A stretch of DNA of 64,000 nucleotides from Seinonella peptonophila (GTDB lineage Bacteria; Bacillota; Bacilli; Thermoactinomycetales; Thermoactinomycetaceae). Both the position numbers and the translations under genes were made by a program. The notes below the pieces were generated by a model. That model worked only from the letters and a program-made list of their open reading frames with translations. It made no database searches and was not told the origin of the DNA. Positions 1 through 7,460 of this stretch are shown here, one piece after another (within the stretch, counting starts at the first letter, position 1; every line of letters begins with the position of its first letter). The DNA is taken from NCBI RefSeq assembly GCF_900129355.1, contig NZ_FQVL01000005.1:162510-226509 (forward strand). The letters run 5' to 3'.

Positions 1-86
1 TTTTTAGGCGTAAACAATAAAATGAACAGACCTAACAGAGGGGCGAAAATAATAATGGTTGGCAACCAATTCATCCATGTTTTCAA
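1..86 (-). CDS. nuoM: NADH-quinone oxidoreductase subunit M, N-terminal end only
   Basis: Only the first 28 or so codons are inside the window; the gene continues past the left edge. The protein begins with a short polar stretch and a hydrophobic segment (MNWLPTIIIFAPLLGLF), typical of the first helix of this antiporter-like proton-pumping subunit of complex I. A GGGGAGG ribosome site lies 8 bases before a TTG at 84-86. That TTG overlaps the nuoL stop by three bases (TTGA), so I prefer it over the in-frame ATG at 74. Identity rests on position after nuoL and the N-terminal residues. Confidence 0.8.
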   Translation of the reverse strand, partial: MKTWMNWLPTIIIFAPLLGLFILLFTPK

Positions 87-1954
87 CTAAAAAACCTCCC
101 CACTGTAACACCGATTACCAATAGGATAAAACCAATTAGACTCACTAGGGCATAAGTTTGTGTTTGCCCGTTTTGCAACATGCTCGCAATACGAGATAAA
201 CCAACAGGAACCAGTCCGACTAATCGCACTAAGCCTCCCACAACAAATCGATCCCAACCAATTAGAAAATAGCCAAGTCCCTTTAATGGAAGGGCAAAAA
301 CATAATGATAAAGCTGGTCAATATAAAACTTTTGCTCTAAGATACGATGTGCCCAGCCGATCAGACCGACTCTCGGTTTTGCAGGTTGATATCCGCGCCA
401 GTATAGAAGTGTAGCTAAACCAACTCCAAAAAGTGAAAACAAAACAGCTACCCATCCAATCCAAGCAGGCGCTGCCTCTGATGTAAGGGAAGCGAGTTTG
501 CTTCCTTGAAGTAAAAAGCTGGAAAAATACGCTTTTGGGAACTGTACGAACCCTGCTAAGGTCGAGAGTAAGCCTAAGATGGCAATCGGCACCATCATCA
601 CTTTTGGTACAGGAGTATTTTTTTGCTCTGTGCGACTAGTGCCGGCGAAAATCAGATGGTATAAACGGAAAACATAGAATGCTGTTAGGAAAACAGTAAT
701 TAGCGCCAGTACAAAGAGTCCAATTCGCCCATCCATATAGACTGTTTGTAGGATTTCGTCTTTTGAAAAGAAACCTGAGAATGGCGGTAATCCAACTAAG
801 GCAAAACAGCCGATCAAAAACCAGATTGCTAAACCTCGATTCTTTTTCCATAGCCCTCCCATCTTGCGCAAATCCTGTTCATGATGAAGACTAACAATAA
901 CTGCTCCAGCAGCTAAAAATAATAAAGCTTTAAAGAAACCATGTGTAACGAGGTGAAAGATCCCTTCCACATAGCCTTTTGATCCTAATGCCAACATCAT
1001 ATAACCTAACTGACTAACAGTGGAATAAGCGAGTACACGCTTGATATCCGTTTGTACCAATGCGATACAAGCAGCAAAAATAGCCGTAAAGCCTCCAATG
1101 TATGACACGATATCTAAAGCATACGATGAGGCTAAAAAGACTGGGAAGGTAGCAGCCACAAGATAAATTCCAGCGGTCACCATTGTAGCCGCATGGATCA
1201 ATGCACTCACAGGTGTTGGACCTTCCATGGCATCTGGCAACCAAGTATGTAGTGGAAATTGCCCTGACTTACCAATTGCTCCGATCAAAATGAGGATTGC
1301 GATCCAGGTAACCCAGACACCACTGATCGTCCCTGTGGAAACAGCTTTACTTACAGCATCTAGTTCAAAACTCCCGATCTTCCAGAAGATCATAAGAATC
1401 GCAATAAAAAATCCAACATCACCGATCCGCGTCACAATAAAAGCCTTTTTCGCTGCATCGCGCGCCTCAGGTTTGTAATACCAATAGCCAATTAATAAAA
1501 AGGAACAAAGACCTACAAGCTCCCAGAAAATATAGATTTGCAACAAGTTAGCTGATGAGACAAGCCCTAACATAGAAAAAGTAAACAGACCTAAGTATGC
1601 AAAGAAGACGGGAAATCTCTCATCATCACGCATGTAACCCCAGGAATAAATTTGCACAAGACAACTTACCAAACTGACCAACACAAGCATAACTGCTTGT
1701 AAAGCGCCAATCTTGATTCCCAAGTGCACGACCTGATCTGAGAGGGTTAACCAAGGCATCGAAATGACGACTTGTGTCTTTTTTTGAATCATGTTCATGA
1801 GCAAATAACTGGATAAATGAAAAGCACCATATGATGTAAGTACACCAATCCCTGCTACAAGTCCACGACTTCGCCATTTTCTACCGCCAATTAGTAGCAG
1901 AAAAGAGAGTAATGGCAAGAGAAGAATGGTCAGAGTAATCCATCTCATATACAT
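83..1954 (-). CDS. nuoL: NADH-quinone oxidoreductase subunit L
   Basis: This is the large antiporter-like membrane subunit that carries one proton channel of complex I and, by family knowledge, the long lateral helix at its C-terminus. The 623 residues are hydrophobic throughout with many membrane helices. Family motifs are visible, including GKSGQFPLHTWLPDAMEGPT near residue 230, HAATMVTAGIYL near 255 and the helix with KRVLAYSTVSQLGYM near 310. Length is normal for the family. It sits between nuoK and nuoM. The ATG at 1954 and one at 1948 are both possible behind GAGGATGG; the first is used here. Confidence 0.97.
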   Translation of the reverse strand: MYMRWITLTILLLPLLSFLLLIGGRKWRSRGLVAGIGVLTSYGAFHLSSYLLMNMIQKKTQVVISMPWLTLSDQVVHLGIKIGALQAVMLVLVSLVSCLVQIYSWGYMRDDERFPVFFAYLGLFTFSMLGLVSSANLLQIYIFWELVGLCSFLLIGYWYYKPEARDAAKKAFIVTRIGDVGFFIAILMIFWKIGSFELDAVSKAVSTGTISGVWVTWIAILILIGAIGKSGQFPLHTWLPDAMEGPTPVSALIHAATMVTAGIYLVAATFPVFLASSYALDIVSYIGGFTAIFAACIALVQTDIKRVLAYSTVSQLGYMMLALGSKGYVEGIFHLVTHGFFKALLFLAAGAVIVSLHHEQDLRKMGGLWKKNRGLAIWFLIGCFALVGLPPFSGFFSKDEILQTVYMDGRIGLFVLALITVFLTAFYVFRLYHLIFAGTSRTEQKNTPVPKVMMVPIAILGLLSTLAGFVQFPKAYFSSFLLQGSKLASLTSEAAPAWIGWVAVLFSLFGVGLATLLYWRGYQPAKPRVGLIGWAHRILEQKFYIDQLYHYVFALPLKGLGYFLIGWDRFVVGGLVRLVGLVPVGLSRIASMLQNGQTQTYALVSLIGFILLVIGVTVGRFFS

Positions 1955-1974
1955 CCATCCTCGTTAAATAGATT

Positions 1975-2298
1975 TCATTTTTGTAAATCGGATTCATCCT
2001 TTAATGAGTCATACTCATCTACATTAGATGTGCCTCGCAAACGGTAGAGGGCTAATAGGATCGCAATCCCTACCGCTGCTTCAGCCGCTGCAACTGTGAT
2101 GGTAAAGAGCGAAAAAATATGCCCTGTTACACTCGGGTTGAGACCATATTTAGAAAAGGCAACCAGATTAATATTCACCGCATTTAGCATGAGCTCAATG
2201 GAAAAGAGCACAATGACGGCATTTCGTTTGGATAGTACACCATAGAGTCCGATACTGAAGAGGATTGCAGCTAAGGCTAAATACGAAGTAATCTGCAC
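1975..2298 (-). CDS. nuoK: NADH-quinone oxidoreductase subunit K
   Basis: A 107-residue membrane protein with three helices. It matches the NuoK/MrpC family: the second helix carries the conserved glutamate in [14 protein letters not shown] and the third carries the [13 protein letters not shown] signature. It forms part of the proton path of complex I next to NuoJ. The C-terminal tail (about 20 residues, acidic and charged) is cytoplasmic and slightly longer than in many homologues. Its start codon abuts the nuoJ stop with a one-base overlap, which implies coupled translation. Confidence 0.97.
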   Translation of the reverse strand: MQITSYLALAAILFSIGLYGVLSKRNAVIVLFSIELMLNAVNINLVAFSKYGLNPSVTGHIFSLFTITVAAAEAAVGIAILLALYRLRGTSNVDEYDSLKDESDLQK

Positions 2299-2804
2299 TA
2301 CTCCTTCTCCTCCTTTTTGGCAAGGATAATCGAGCCAATCAAAGCAACTAACAAGAGTAAAGACGTTAATTCAAACGGTAATACATATCCACTTTTAAAC
2401 AATTGCTCTGCCAACTTATTTACAGAATAAAGAGATTGATCACCTGCAGGCAATGTAAATGGAGCAAGGTAAATCACACTCATCAAAATAGCTAGAAAAC
2501 CAAGCGCAAATAGAAAACTAAGCCATTGGTGCAGCTTCGTGCGGGTAAAAGTCTGCTCTTTCTCCTGATGCTTGGTCAGCATAATACCAAATAACATCAA
2601 AATCGATACAGCCCCGGCATAGATTAAAATTTGAATCACAGCTACAAACTCAGCATCAAGTAAGAAAAATAACCCTGCAATTGCAAAAAAAGTAAAAGCG
2701 AGGGATAAAGCCATATGCATCACTCGATCAAAATGAATCATAAAGACGGCTCCACCAATCGCACAGATCGCTAAGATAAAAAAAGCAAAAAATTCTCCTG
2801 TCAT
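2298..2804 (-). CDS. nuoJ: NADH-quinone oxidoreductase subunit J
   Basis: A 168-residue protein with five predicted membrane helices. It contains the NuoJ signature around residue 55-75 ([20 protein letters not shown]), where the pi-bulge helix of this subunit lies. It takes part in the membrane arm that transmits conformational change from the quinone site. The start overlaps the nuoI stop by four bases (ATGA) and the stop overlaps nuoK by one, so these genes are translationally coupled within the nuo operon. Confidence 0.97.
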   Translation of the reverse strand: MTGEFFAFFILAICAIGGAVFMIHFDRVMHMALSLAFTFFAIAGLFFLLDAEFVAVIQILIYAGAVSILMLFGIMLTKHQEKEQTFTRTKLHQWLSFLFALGFLAILMSVIYLAPFTLPAGDQSLYSVNKLAEQLFKSGYVLPFELTSLLLLVALIGSIILAKKEEKE

Positions 2805-3256
2805 GCTTTCTTCGCCCCTGTTTTCTTAGGTAATGGATGAAGAGTATTCTCTTTCCGAACCAAAGTATTATTTTGACTGAGCCATTCCATGTCTTTATAC
2901 AAATCATCACGACTATAAGTGGCAAGCTCATAATGATTAGTCATCACGACTGCTTCTGTCGGGCATACTTCCGTACATAAGTCACAAAGGATACAAATCT
3001 CAAAATTGATCTCATAAGTATCAATCACTTTCCCTTTGACATTTGGATCATCACTTTTCTTGCCTGTCAAAGTGATACAATCAGTTGGACAGATACGCAC
3101 ACATTGATTACAAACAATACAGAGCTCAGGAATAAAATATTGAATCCCCCGAAAGCGATTGGGCATTTCCAATGGTTCATGAGGATATTTGTAAGTTACT
3201 CTGGGTTTAACCATATTTTTCAAGGTAAGCCCTAAGCCTTTGACTAATCCAAACAT
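2801..3256 (-). CDS. nuoI: NADH-quinone oxidoreductase subunit I, 2x[4Fe-4S]
   Basis: The peripheral-arm ferredoxin-like subunit that carries clusters N6a and N6b. Two classic cysteine motifs are visible: CIVCNQCVRICP near residue 47 and CILCDLCTEVCP near residue 87, each with the spacing C-x2-C-x2-C-x3-C-P. The N-terminal amphipathic helix that attaches the protein to the membrane arm is present. At 151 residues it is of normal length. It lies between nuoH and nuoJ and passes electrons towards NuoB. No NuoEFG electron-input genes are seen in the window. Confidence 0.97.
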   Translation of the reverse strand: MFGLVKGLGLTLKNMVKPRVTYKYPHEPLEMPNRFRGIQYFIPELCIVCNQCVRICPTDCITLTGKKSDDPNVKGKVIDTYEINFEICILCDLCTEVCPTEAVVMTNHYELATYSRDDLYKDMEWLSQNNTLVRKENTLHPLPKKTGAKKA

Positions 3257-3278
3257 TGAAAGCTCCCCTTTCTCAAAG

Positions 3279-4259
3279 CTAGCGATAAAAAGTTTGAATC
3301 CATGGTACTTCTTTCAATACAGCGGTTAAAAAGATATTAAACAATGCGAGTGGAAGCAAAACTTTCCAAGCAAACTCCATTAATTGATCTGTCCTTAATC
3401 GTGGAAGTGTACCACGTAGCCAAAAAAGTAAAAATACAATCACCGCAAATTTAAGTATGAACCAGATAAGCGGAGGTAGAAATGTCCAACCAAAAGGTGC
3501 TTGCCAACCACCAAGAAAAAGGATCGTTGTAAGTGAGGCCATAGCAAAGATATAGGCATATTCTGTTAACATAAAGAAGGCAAAGCGAAATCCAGTATAT
3601 TCAACATGATATCCTGCAACTAACTCTGACTCTGCCTCAGGCAAGTCAAAGGGGGTTCGATTTAACTCCGCAATCGAAGCGATCAGAAAAACAACAAAGC
3701 CAATCAACTGTGGAAAGATAAACCAAACTTCATTTTGTGCTGCCACAATTTTTGTTAAGTTTAGCGTATGAGCGCTCATGACGACCCCAATCACAGACAT
3801 GACCAAGGGAATCTCATAGCTGATCATCTGCGCTGCTGACCGCATTCCACCAAGTAGCGCATATTTGTTGTTACCTGACCATGATCCAACGAGAATGCCC
3901 ATCGTAGTAATACTTGAGATCGCCATGTAATAGAGTAGCCCAACAGCTAAATCCGCAAATCGAATTCGATCTGTGAAAGGAATCACTGCTAAAACGAGAA
4001 ATGCAGGAACAAAGGTGATAATGGGGGCAATTTTAAATAGCGTTTGGTCTGCCCGTTCAGGGACGATGTCTTCCTTTGTCAATAGTTTAAAGATATCGGC
4101 GACAGTCTGAAAAACACCCCAAGGCCCTACCTGATTTGGTCCTGGACGATTCTGAATCCAGCCGATTACTTTACGTTCAAATAAAATTGCATATGTTACA
4201 AATCCTAACATGATCCCGAGTAAGAGAATGGGACCAATTATATAAAACAACCAGTCCAT
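3279..4259 (-). CDS. nuoH: NADH-quinone oxidoreductase subunit H
   Basis: The membrane subunit that, with NuoB and NuoD, forms the quinone-binding cavity. It has about eight helices, the conserved FERKVIGWIQNRPGPNQVGP segment near residue 24 and the acidic loop RTPFDLPEAESELVAGYHVE near 200. The open frame extends upstream, but the family N-terminus begins at the ATG at 4259 (MDWLFYIIGPILLLG), giving 326 residues. That ATG overlaps the nuoD stop by one base (TGATG), which supports this start. Confidence 0.96.
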   Translation of the reverse strand: MDWLFYIIGPILLLGIMLGFVTYAILFERKVIGWIQNRPGPNQVGPWGVFQTVADIFKLLTKEDIVPERADQTLFKIAPIITFVPAFLVLAVIPFTDRIRFADLAVGLLYYMAISSITTMGILVGSWSGNNKYALLGGMRSAAQMISYEIPLVMSVIGVVMSAHTLNLTKIVAAQNEVWFIFPQLIGFVVFLIASIAELNRTPFDLPEAESELVAGYHVEYTGFRFAFFMLTEYAYIFAMASLTTILFLGGWQAPFGWTFLPPLIWFILKFAVIVFLLFWLRGTLPRLRTDQLMEFAWKVLLPLALFNIFLTAVLKEVPWIQTFYR

Positions 4260-5359
4260 CAACAATCGACCTCCCCAAGCACTATATCGATGCCACCTAG
4301 AATCGCAACTAAATTTGCCATATTTTCTCCTCGCAGTAACACAGGCAAAATTTGCAGATTGCAAAATGAAGGTCGACGAAACTTCAAGCGCCAAGGTTTA
4401 TCTTTACCTTTGCTAACAAGATAGCAGCCTAGTTCCCCTCTAGGAGATTCAATTGAAACATAGCACTCACCCTCTGGAACGCGTAAAACGCGAGGTACTT
4501 TCCCAAGCACACGTCCTTTTTCGGGGAAAGAAGCTAGTGCTTGTCCGACTATCTTCAATGATTCTTCCACTTCATTCATTCGACAAAGATATTTATCATA
4601 CAGATCACCATGACGACCCACAGGAACATCAAATTGAAATCGATCATAGATCGAATAGGGATGTTCTTTACGTAAATCTCGTTGTAATCCTGTCACTCGA
4701 AGGTTTGCACCAGATAAGGCATATTGAATCGCCATTTCTTGACTATAGACACCAACACCCCGAGTACGTTGAATAAAAATTTCATTCCCTGTAATCAATT
4801 GATGATAATCCTTCATTCTTTTTTCCATCATCGTGATAAATTGCTCTACTTTCTGAAGCCATCCATTTGGAGCATCCCATTTGACTCCACCGACACGCAT
4901 ATAGTTATAGGTCAATCGGGCACCACAAAGCTCATTAAATAAGTCGAGAATCTTTTCACGATCTTGAAATGCATATAGGAATGGGCTTAACGCACCGATA
5001 TCTAACAGATATGTACCCATCCACACTAGATGACTAGCGATTCGATTTAGCTCTAACGTAATCACTCGTAAGTATTCTGCTCTTTCTGGGATTTCAAGCT
5101 TTAACATTGTCTCTACAGCATGGACAAGCACATAGTTATTGGACATCGCAGAAACATAGTCCATCCGATCTGTATAGGGAATAATCTGTGTGTAGTTTAA
5201 GTCTTCTGCTAACTTTTCTGTCCCGCGATGTAAGTAGCCAATTACAGGCGTTGCTTCTCGAATCACTTCCCCATCGATTTTTACAACGATTCTTAATACA
5301 CCATGTGTACTTGGATGCTGTGGGCCCACATTAAGCAGCATTTCCTCTGTCCTTAACAA
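4259..5359 (-). CDS. nuoD: NADH-quinone oxidoreductase subunit D (49-kDa subunit)
   Basis: The 366-residue peripheral-arm subunit related to the large subunit of NiFe hydrogenases, lacking the metal-binding cysteines. The N-terminal signature GPQHPSTHGVLRIVVKIDGE near residue 14 and the YLHRGTEKLAE segment with the quinone-pocket histidine are present. The conserved helix with MGTYLLDIGALSPFLYAF follows, and the ending ILGGIDIVLGEVDC is typical. Length is that of the short, unfused Bacillales form. It lies three bases from nuoC. A function in ubiquinone/menaquinone reduction is known for the family. Confidence 0.97.
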   Translation of the reverse strand: MLRTEEMLLNVGPQHPSTHGVLRIVVKIDGEVIREATPVIGYLHRGTEKLAEDLNYTQIIPYTDRMDYVSAMSNNYVLVHAVETMLKLEIPERAEYLRVITLELNRIASHLVWMGTYLLDIGALSPFLYAFQDREKILDLFNELCGARLTYNYMRVGGVKWDAPNGWLQKVEQFITMMEKRMKDYHQLITGNEIFIQRTRGVGVYSQEMAIQYALSGANLRVTGLQRDLRKEHPYSIYDRFQFDVPVGRHGDLYDKYLCRMNEVEESLKIVGQALASFPEKGRVLGKVPRVLRVPEGECYVSIESPRGELGCYLVSKGKDKPWRLKFRRPSFCNLQILPVLLRGENMANLVAILGGIDIVLGEVDC

Positions 5360-5362
5360 AAT

Positions 5363-5971
5363 CTACACCCCCTCGTCTAATGGTTGATAATCTTTACGAA
5401 GTGGATACCCTTCCCATTCATCTGGCATAAGAATGCGCTGTAAATTAGGATGACCTGTAAATTGAATCCCCAACAGATCATATATTTCTCGTTCATGCCA
5501 ATTCGCAGCAGGCCAAATGTTAACCACAGAAGGTATTTCAGGCTGATCCCGGTCAACTTTCACATGAACGCAAATTTGATCATGATGTTCAAGAGAATAG
5601 AGATGATAGACAACTTCAAAATACGTTTGCTGATCAACACCAGCACAGTTTTGCAAATACGTATATTGCCAATTTGCTTCCTGCTTTAGTAAAGAAGCCA
5701 ATTTTGCCCAATGATCGCGGTTTACTACCAATGTAAGTAGATGCTCACCATTTTGATTCACATATGATTCCTCAATTGCCTGTTCACCTAGCTTCTCTGT
5801 CACTTGCTGAACCAACTCAGCAAGTAATGGCTCTTTTGGCGATGGCTCAGGTGGTGGTGCCTCCTTTTTCACTCGCGGTCGCGGTCTGGCGGCAGGTCTT
5901 TGAACTGGTTTTTTCTCTTGATCTTCTTTTGATTGTGCAGTTTTCTCCTCCTTGTTATTTTCCTCTGTCAT
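5363..5971 (-). CDS. nuoC: NADH-quinone oxidoreductase subunit C with charged N-terminal extension
   Basis: The 30-kDa peripheral-arm subunit that helps connect NuoB and NuoD. The conserved C-terminal part is clear: [19 protein letters not shown] near residue 150 and [22 protein letters not shown] after it. About the first 50 residues are low-complexity, rich in Lys, Glu and Pro (including [20 protein letters not shown]), and are not part of the folded domain; such extensions are seen in several Bacillales NuoC proteins. Total length is 202. Its start overlaps the nuoB stop by four bases. Confidence 0.95.
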   Translation of the reverse strand: MTEENNKEEKTAQSKEDQEKKPVQRPAARPRPRVKKEAPPPEPSPKEPLLAELVQQVTEKLGEQAIEESYVNQNGEHLLTLVVNRDHWAKLASLLKQEANWQYTYLQNCAGVDQQTYFEVVYHLYSLEHHDQICVHVKVDRDQPEIPSVVNIWPAANWHEREIYDLLGIQFTGHPNLQRILMPDEWEGYPLRKDYQPLDEGV

Positions 5972-6480
5972 GTATGGGTCACCCGCTTTCCGTGTTTTGC
6001 TTCATAACGAATCTTTTCCTGCAACTTATGAATGCCATAGATCAATGCTGCTGGATTAGGGGGACAACCTGGAATATATACATCAACCGGTACAATTTGA
6101 TCTACTCCTTTAATGACTGAGTACGACTTTACATAAGGGCCACCAGCCGTTGCACAAGAGCCCATCGCGATCACCCATTTTGGCTCTGGCATCTGGTCAT
6201 ACAGTCGACGGAGCAATGGGCCCATCTTCTTCGTTACGGTACCTGCTACGATCATCAGGTCGGATTGTCTAGGTGAAGCGCGGAAAATGACACCAAACCG
6301 ATCTAGATCATAGTGTGAACCACCCGTTCCCATCATCTCGATTGCACAACAAGCTAGACCAAACGTTAATGGCCACATTGAGTTGCTACGCGCCCATGCT
6401 TTTACTTGATCAAGTGTTGTGGTTAAGACGTTGCGCTTAAATTCCTCTTCTTCCCAAGGTTGATACTGCTCTAGGTTCAT
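5968..6480 (-). CDS. nuoB: NADH-quinone oxidoreductase subunit B (N2 cluster)
   Basis: The subunit that carries cluster N2, the last electron donor to quinone. The cysteine ligands are visible in [12 protein letters not shown], in GSCATAGG and in [11 protein letters not shown]. The open frame begins 27 bases further upstream, within nuoA, but the ATG at 6480 overlaps the nuoA stop as ATGA and gives the family-like N-terminus [14 protein letters not shown]. An ATG at 6486 behind AAGGTG is an equally plausible alternative, giving two more residues. Operon position between nuoA and nuoC is standard. Confidence 0.95.
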   Translation of the reverse strand: MNLEQYQPWEEEEFKRNVLTTTLDQVKAWARSNSMWPLTFGLACCAIEMMGTGGSHYDLDRFGVIFRASPRQSDLMIVAGTVTKKMGPLLRRLYDQMPEPKWVIAMGSCATAGGPYVKSYSVIKGVDQIVPVDVYIPGCPPNPAALIYGIHKLQEKIRYEAKHGKRVTHT

Positions 6481-6845
6481 TTCCATTCCAACACCTTCTT
6501 TTTCCAAGCGTAGACGAGACCCAATACCAAAAAGAAAAGAAACAGCACCATTTCACCAAGAATCATGAGCCCCATACTGCTTCGCAATGAATCGTAAACC
6601 ACTGCCCAAGGATAGAGGAAAGCGGTTTCTACATCAAAGATGACAAAAAGCAATGCAAAGAGATAATAACGTACATGGAACTGAACCCAGCTTCCCTCTT
6701 GAGGTGCAAGCCCACTTTCATAGTTTAATCTCTTCTCGACAGAAGGAATATCTGGACGTAAAAAGCGGCTTAGTGTAAAAGCGGCGATTGGCAGTGCAAG
6801 TCCAAGCACAAGAAAGAGAGTGATTACGAGCAAATTATGATTCAT
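6477..6845 (-). CDS. nuoA: NADH-quinone oxidoreductase subunit A
   Basis: A three-helix membrane subunit of 122 residues and the first gene of the nuo operon. The signature [26 protein letters not shown] (residues about 44-69) contains the family loop and second helix, and [13 protein letters not shown] follows. I place the start at the ATG at 6845 because an AGGAGGG ribosome site lies six bases upstream. The slightly longer frame beginning with TTG at 6851 would abut that site. A leader of about 140 bases separates it from the predicted promoter. Confidence 0.96.
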   Translation of the reverse strand: MNHNLLVITLFLVLGLALPIAAFTLSRFLRPDIPSVEKRLNYESGLAPQEGSWVQFHVRYYLFALLFVIFDVETAFLYPWAVVYDSLRSSMGLMILGEMVLFLFFLVLGLVYAWKKKVLEWK

Positions 6846-6987
6846 TACCAACCCTCCTGATTCAATTCAAAAAATTGCCTCTTCTCTTTTGGCAATCATA
6901 AGATATTTGAAGGTTACTTCTTGTAGGTAAATAGTTCCTTCATGAATCGCAAAAAGTTCAATAAAATGTTAATCTCTTTATTTTTCG

Positions 6988-7018
6988 ATTATACACTACC
7001 TATACCCTAAATTAACAA
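6988..7018 (-). promoter_or_regulatory. Candidate sigma-A promoter of the nuo operon
   Basis: On the minus strand there is a perfect -10 box TATAAT at 6993-6988. Upstream are TTGTTA at 7018-7013 (19-base spacer) and TTAATT at 7015-7010 (16-base spacer) as imperfect -35 candidates. Transcription would start near 6981, leaving a leader of roughly 135 bases before nuoA. The -10 is convincing; the -35 is weak. Confidence 0.5.
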
Positions 7019-7070
7019 GAATCAATTCAGTTTTATACTGATAACTCGCAAATTTAACTTTTAAAGATAA

Positions 7071-7095
7071 AGAAAAACCCACTAAAGGATGGGTT
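7071..7095 (-). terminator. Rho-independent terminator of the 65-residue membrane protein gene
   Basis: The minus strand has AACCCA at 7095-7090 pairing with TGGGTT at 7081-7076 around an eight-base loop, followed by a run of Ts (TTTTTC). It lies just after the stop at 7107 and before the nuo promoter, so it separates the tcp-like island from nuo. Confidence 0.7.
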
Positions 7096-7106
7096 TATAG
7101 GCGTTC

Positions 7107-7304
7107 TTATGTTTGTTGTTTTTTTAACGGTTCGACTCTCTTGTTTTCAATTTGAATTGGAAATTTGCTGGAGAGTTCTTTCCCCTGTGCCTTGGAGATT
7201 CCAATGCCCCAGATATAGTAATAAATAACAAAACAGAGCAATCCCCAAAAGATGATGAGTCCCGTGATGCGAAGAAAGTACTTCCAATCCCTCTTTGGCT
7301 CCAC
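7107..7304 (-). CDS. Small single-pass membrane protein of unknown function
   Basis: I do not recognise this 65-residue protein. It has a charged N-terminus (MEPKRDWKYF), one long hydrophobic helix at about residues 12-33 ending in aromatic residues (VIYYYIWGI), and a basic C-terminal tail (KRVEPLKKQQT). The GTG start at 7304 is preceded by AGGGGGA at suitable distance, and a terminator follows, both of which support a real gene. Overlapping frames on the same strand lack these signals. It is the last minus-strand gene after the VirB6-like gene and may belong to that island. Confidence 0.6.
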   Translation of the reverse strand: MEPKRDWKYFLRITGLIIFWGLLCFVIYYYIWGIGISKAQGKELSSKFPIQIENKRVEPLKKQQT

Positions 7305-7424
7305 AAAGTTTTCCCCCTAACGATGAGAAAAACAAGTTTATACAATCTTGATTATCGCCAATCTTCGACTCGTATGATGTGACTGATTTGTACATCACAA
7401 TCTCATCTTAGTTGATCAGTATGT

Positions 7425-7454
7425 AGCTATGTGAAGATGGATCCCCACATAGCT
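7425..7454 (-). terminator. Terminator-like hairpin after the VirB6-like gene
   Basis: A perfect 9-base inverted repeat (AGCTATGTG at 7425-7433 and CACATAGCT at 7446-7454) with a 12-base loop lies seven bases after the stop of the VirB6-like gene. There is no T-run on the minus strand, so it may be an RNA 3'-end stabiliser or a weak terminator. Confidence 0.45.
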
Positions 7455-7460
7455 AAAAGG

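Noticed and set aside
4259..4394. N-terminal extension of NuoH
   Set aside because: The extension overlaps nuoD in another frame and lacks family similarity; the ATG overlapping the nuoD stop is the real start.
7124..7398. 73- and 83-codon minus-strand frames overlapping the 65-residue gene
   Set aside because: Both lack a good ribosome site and have cysteine/serine-rich, non-membrane composition; the GTG frame with AGGGGGA and a terminator is preferred.
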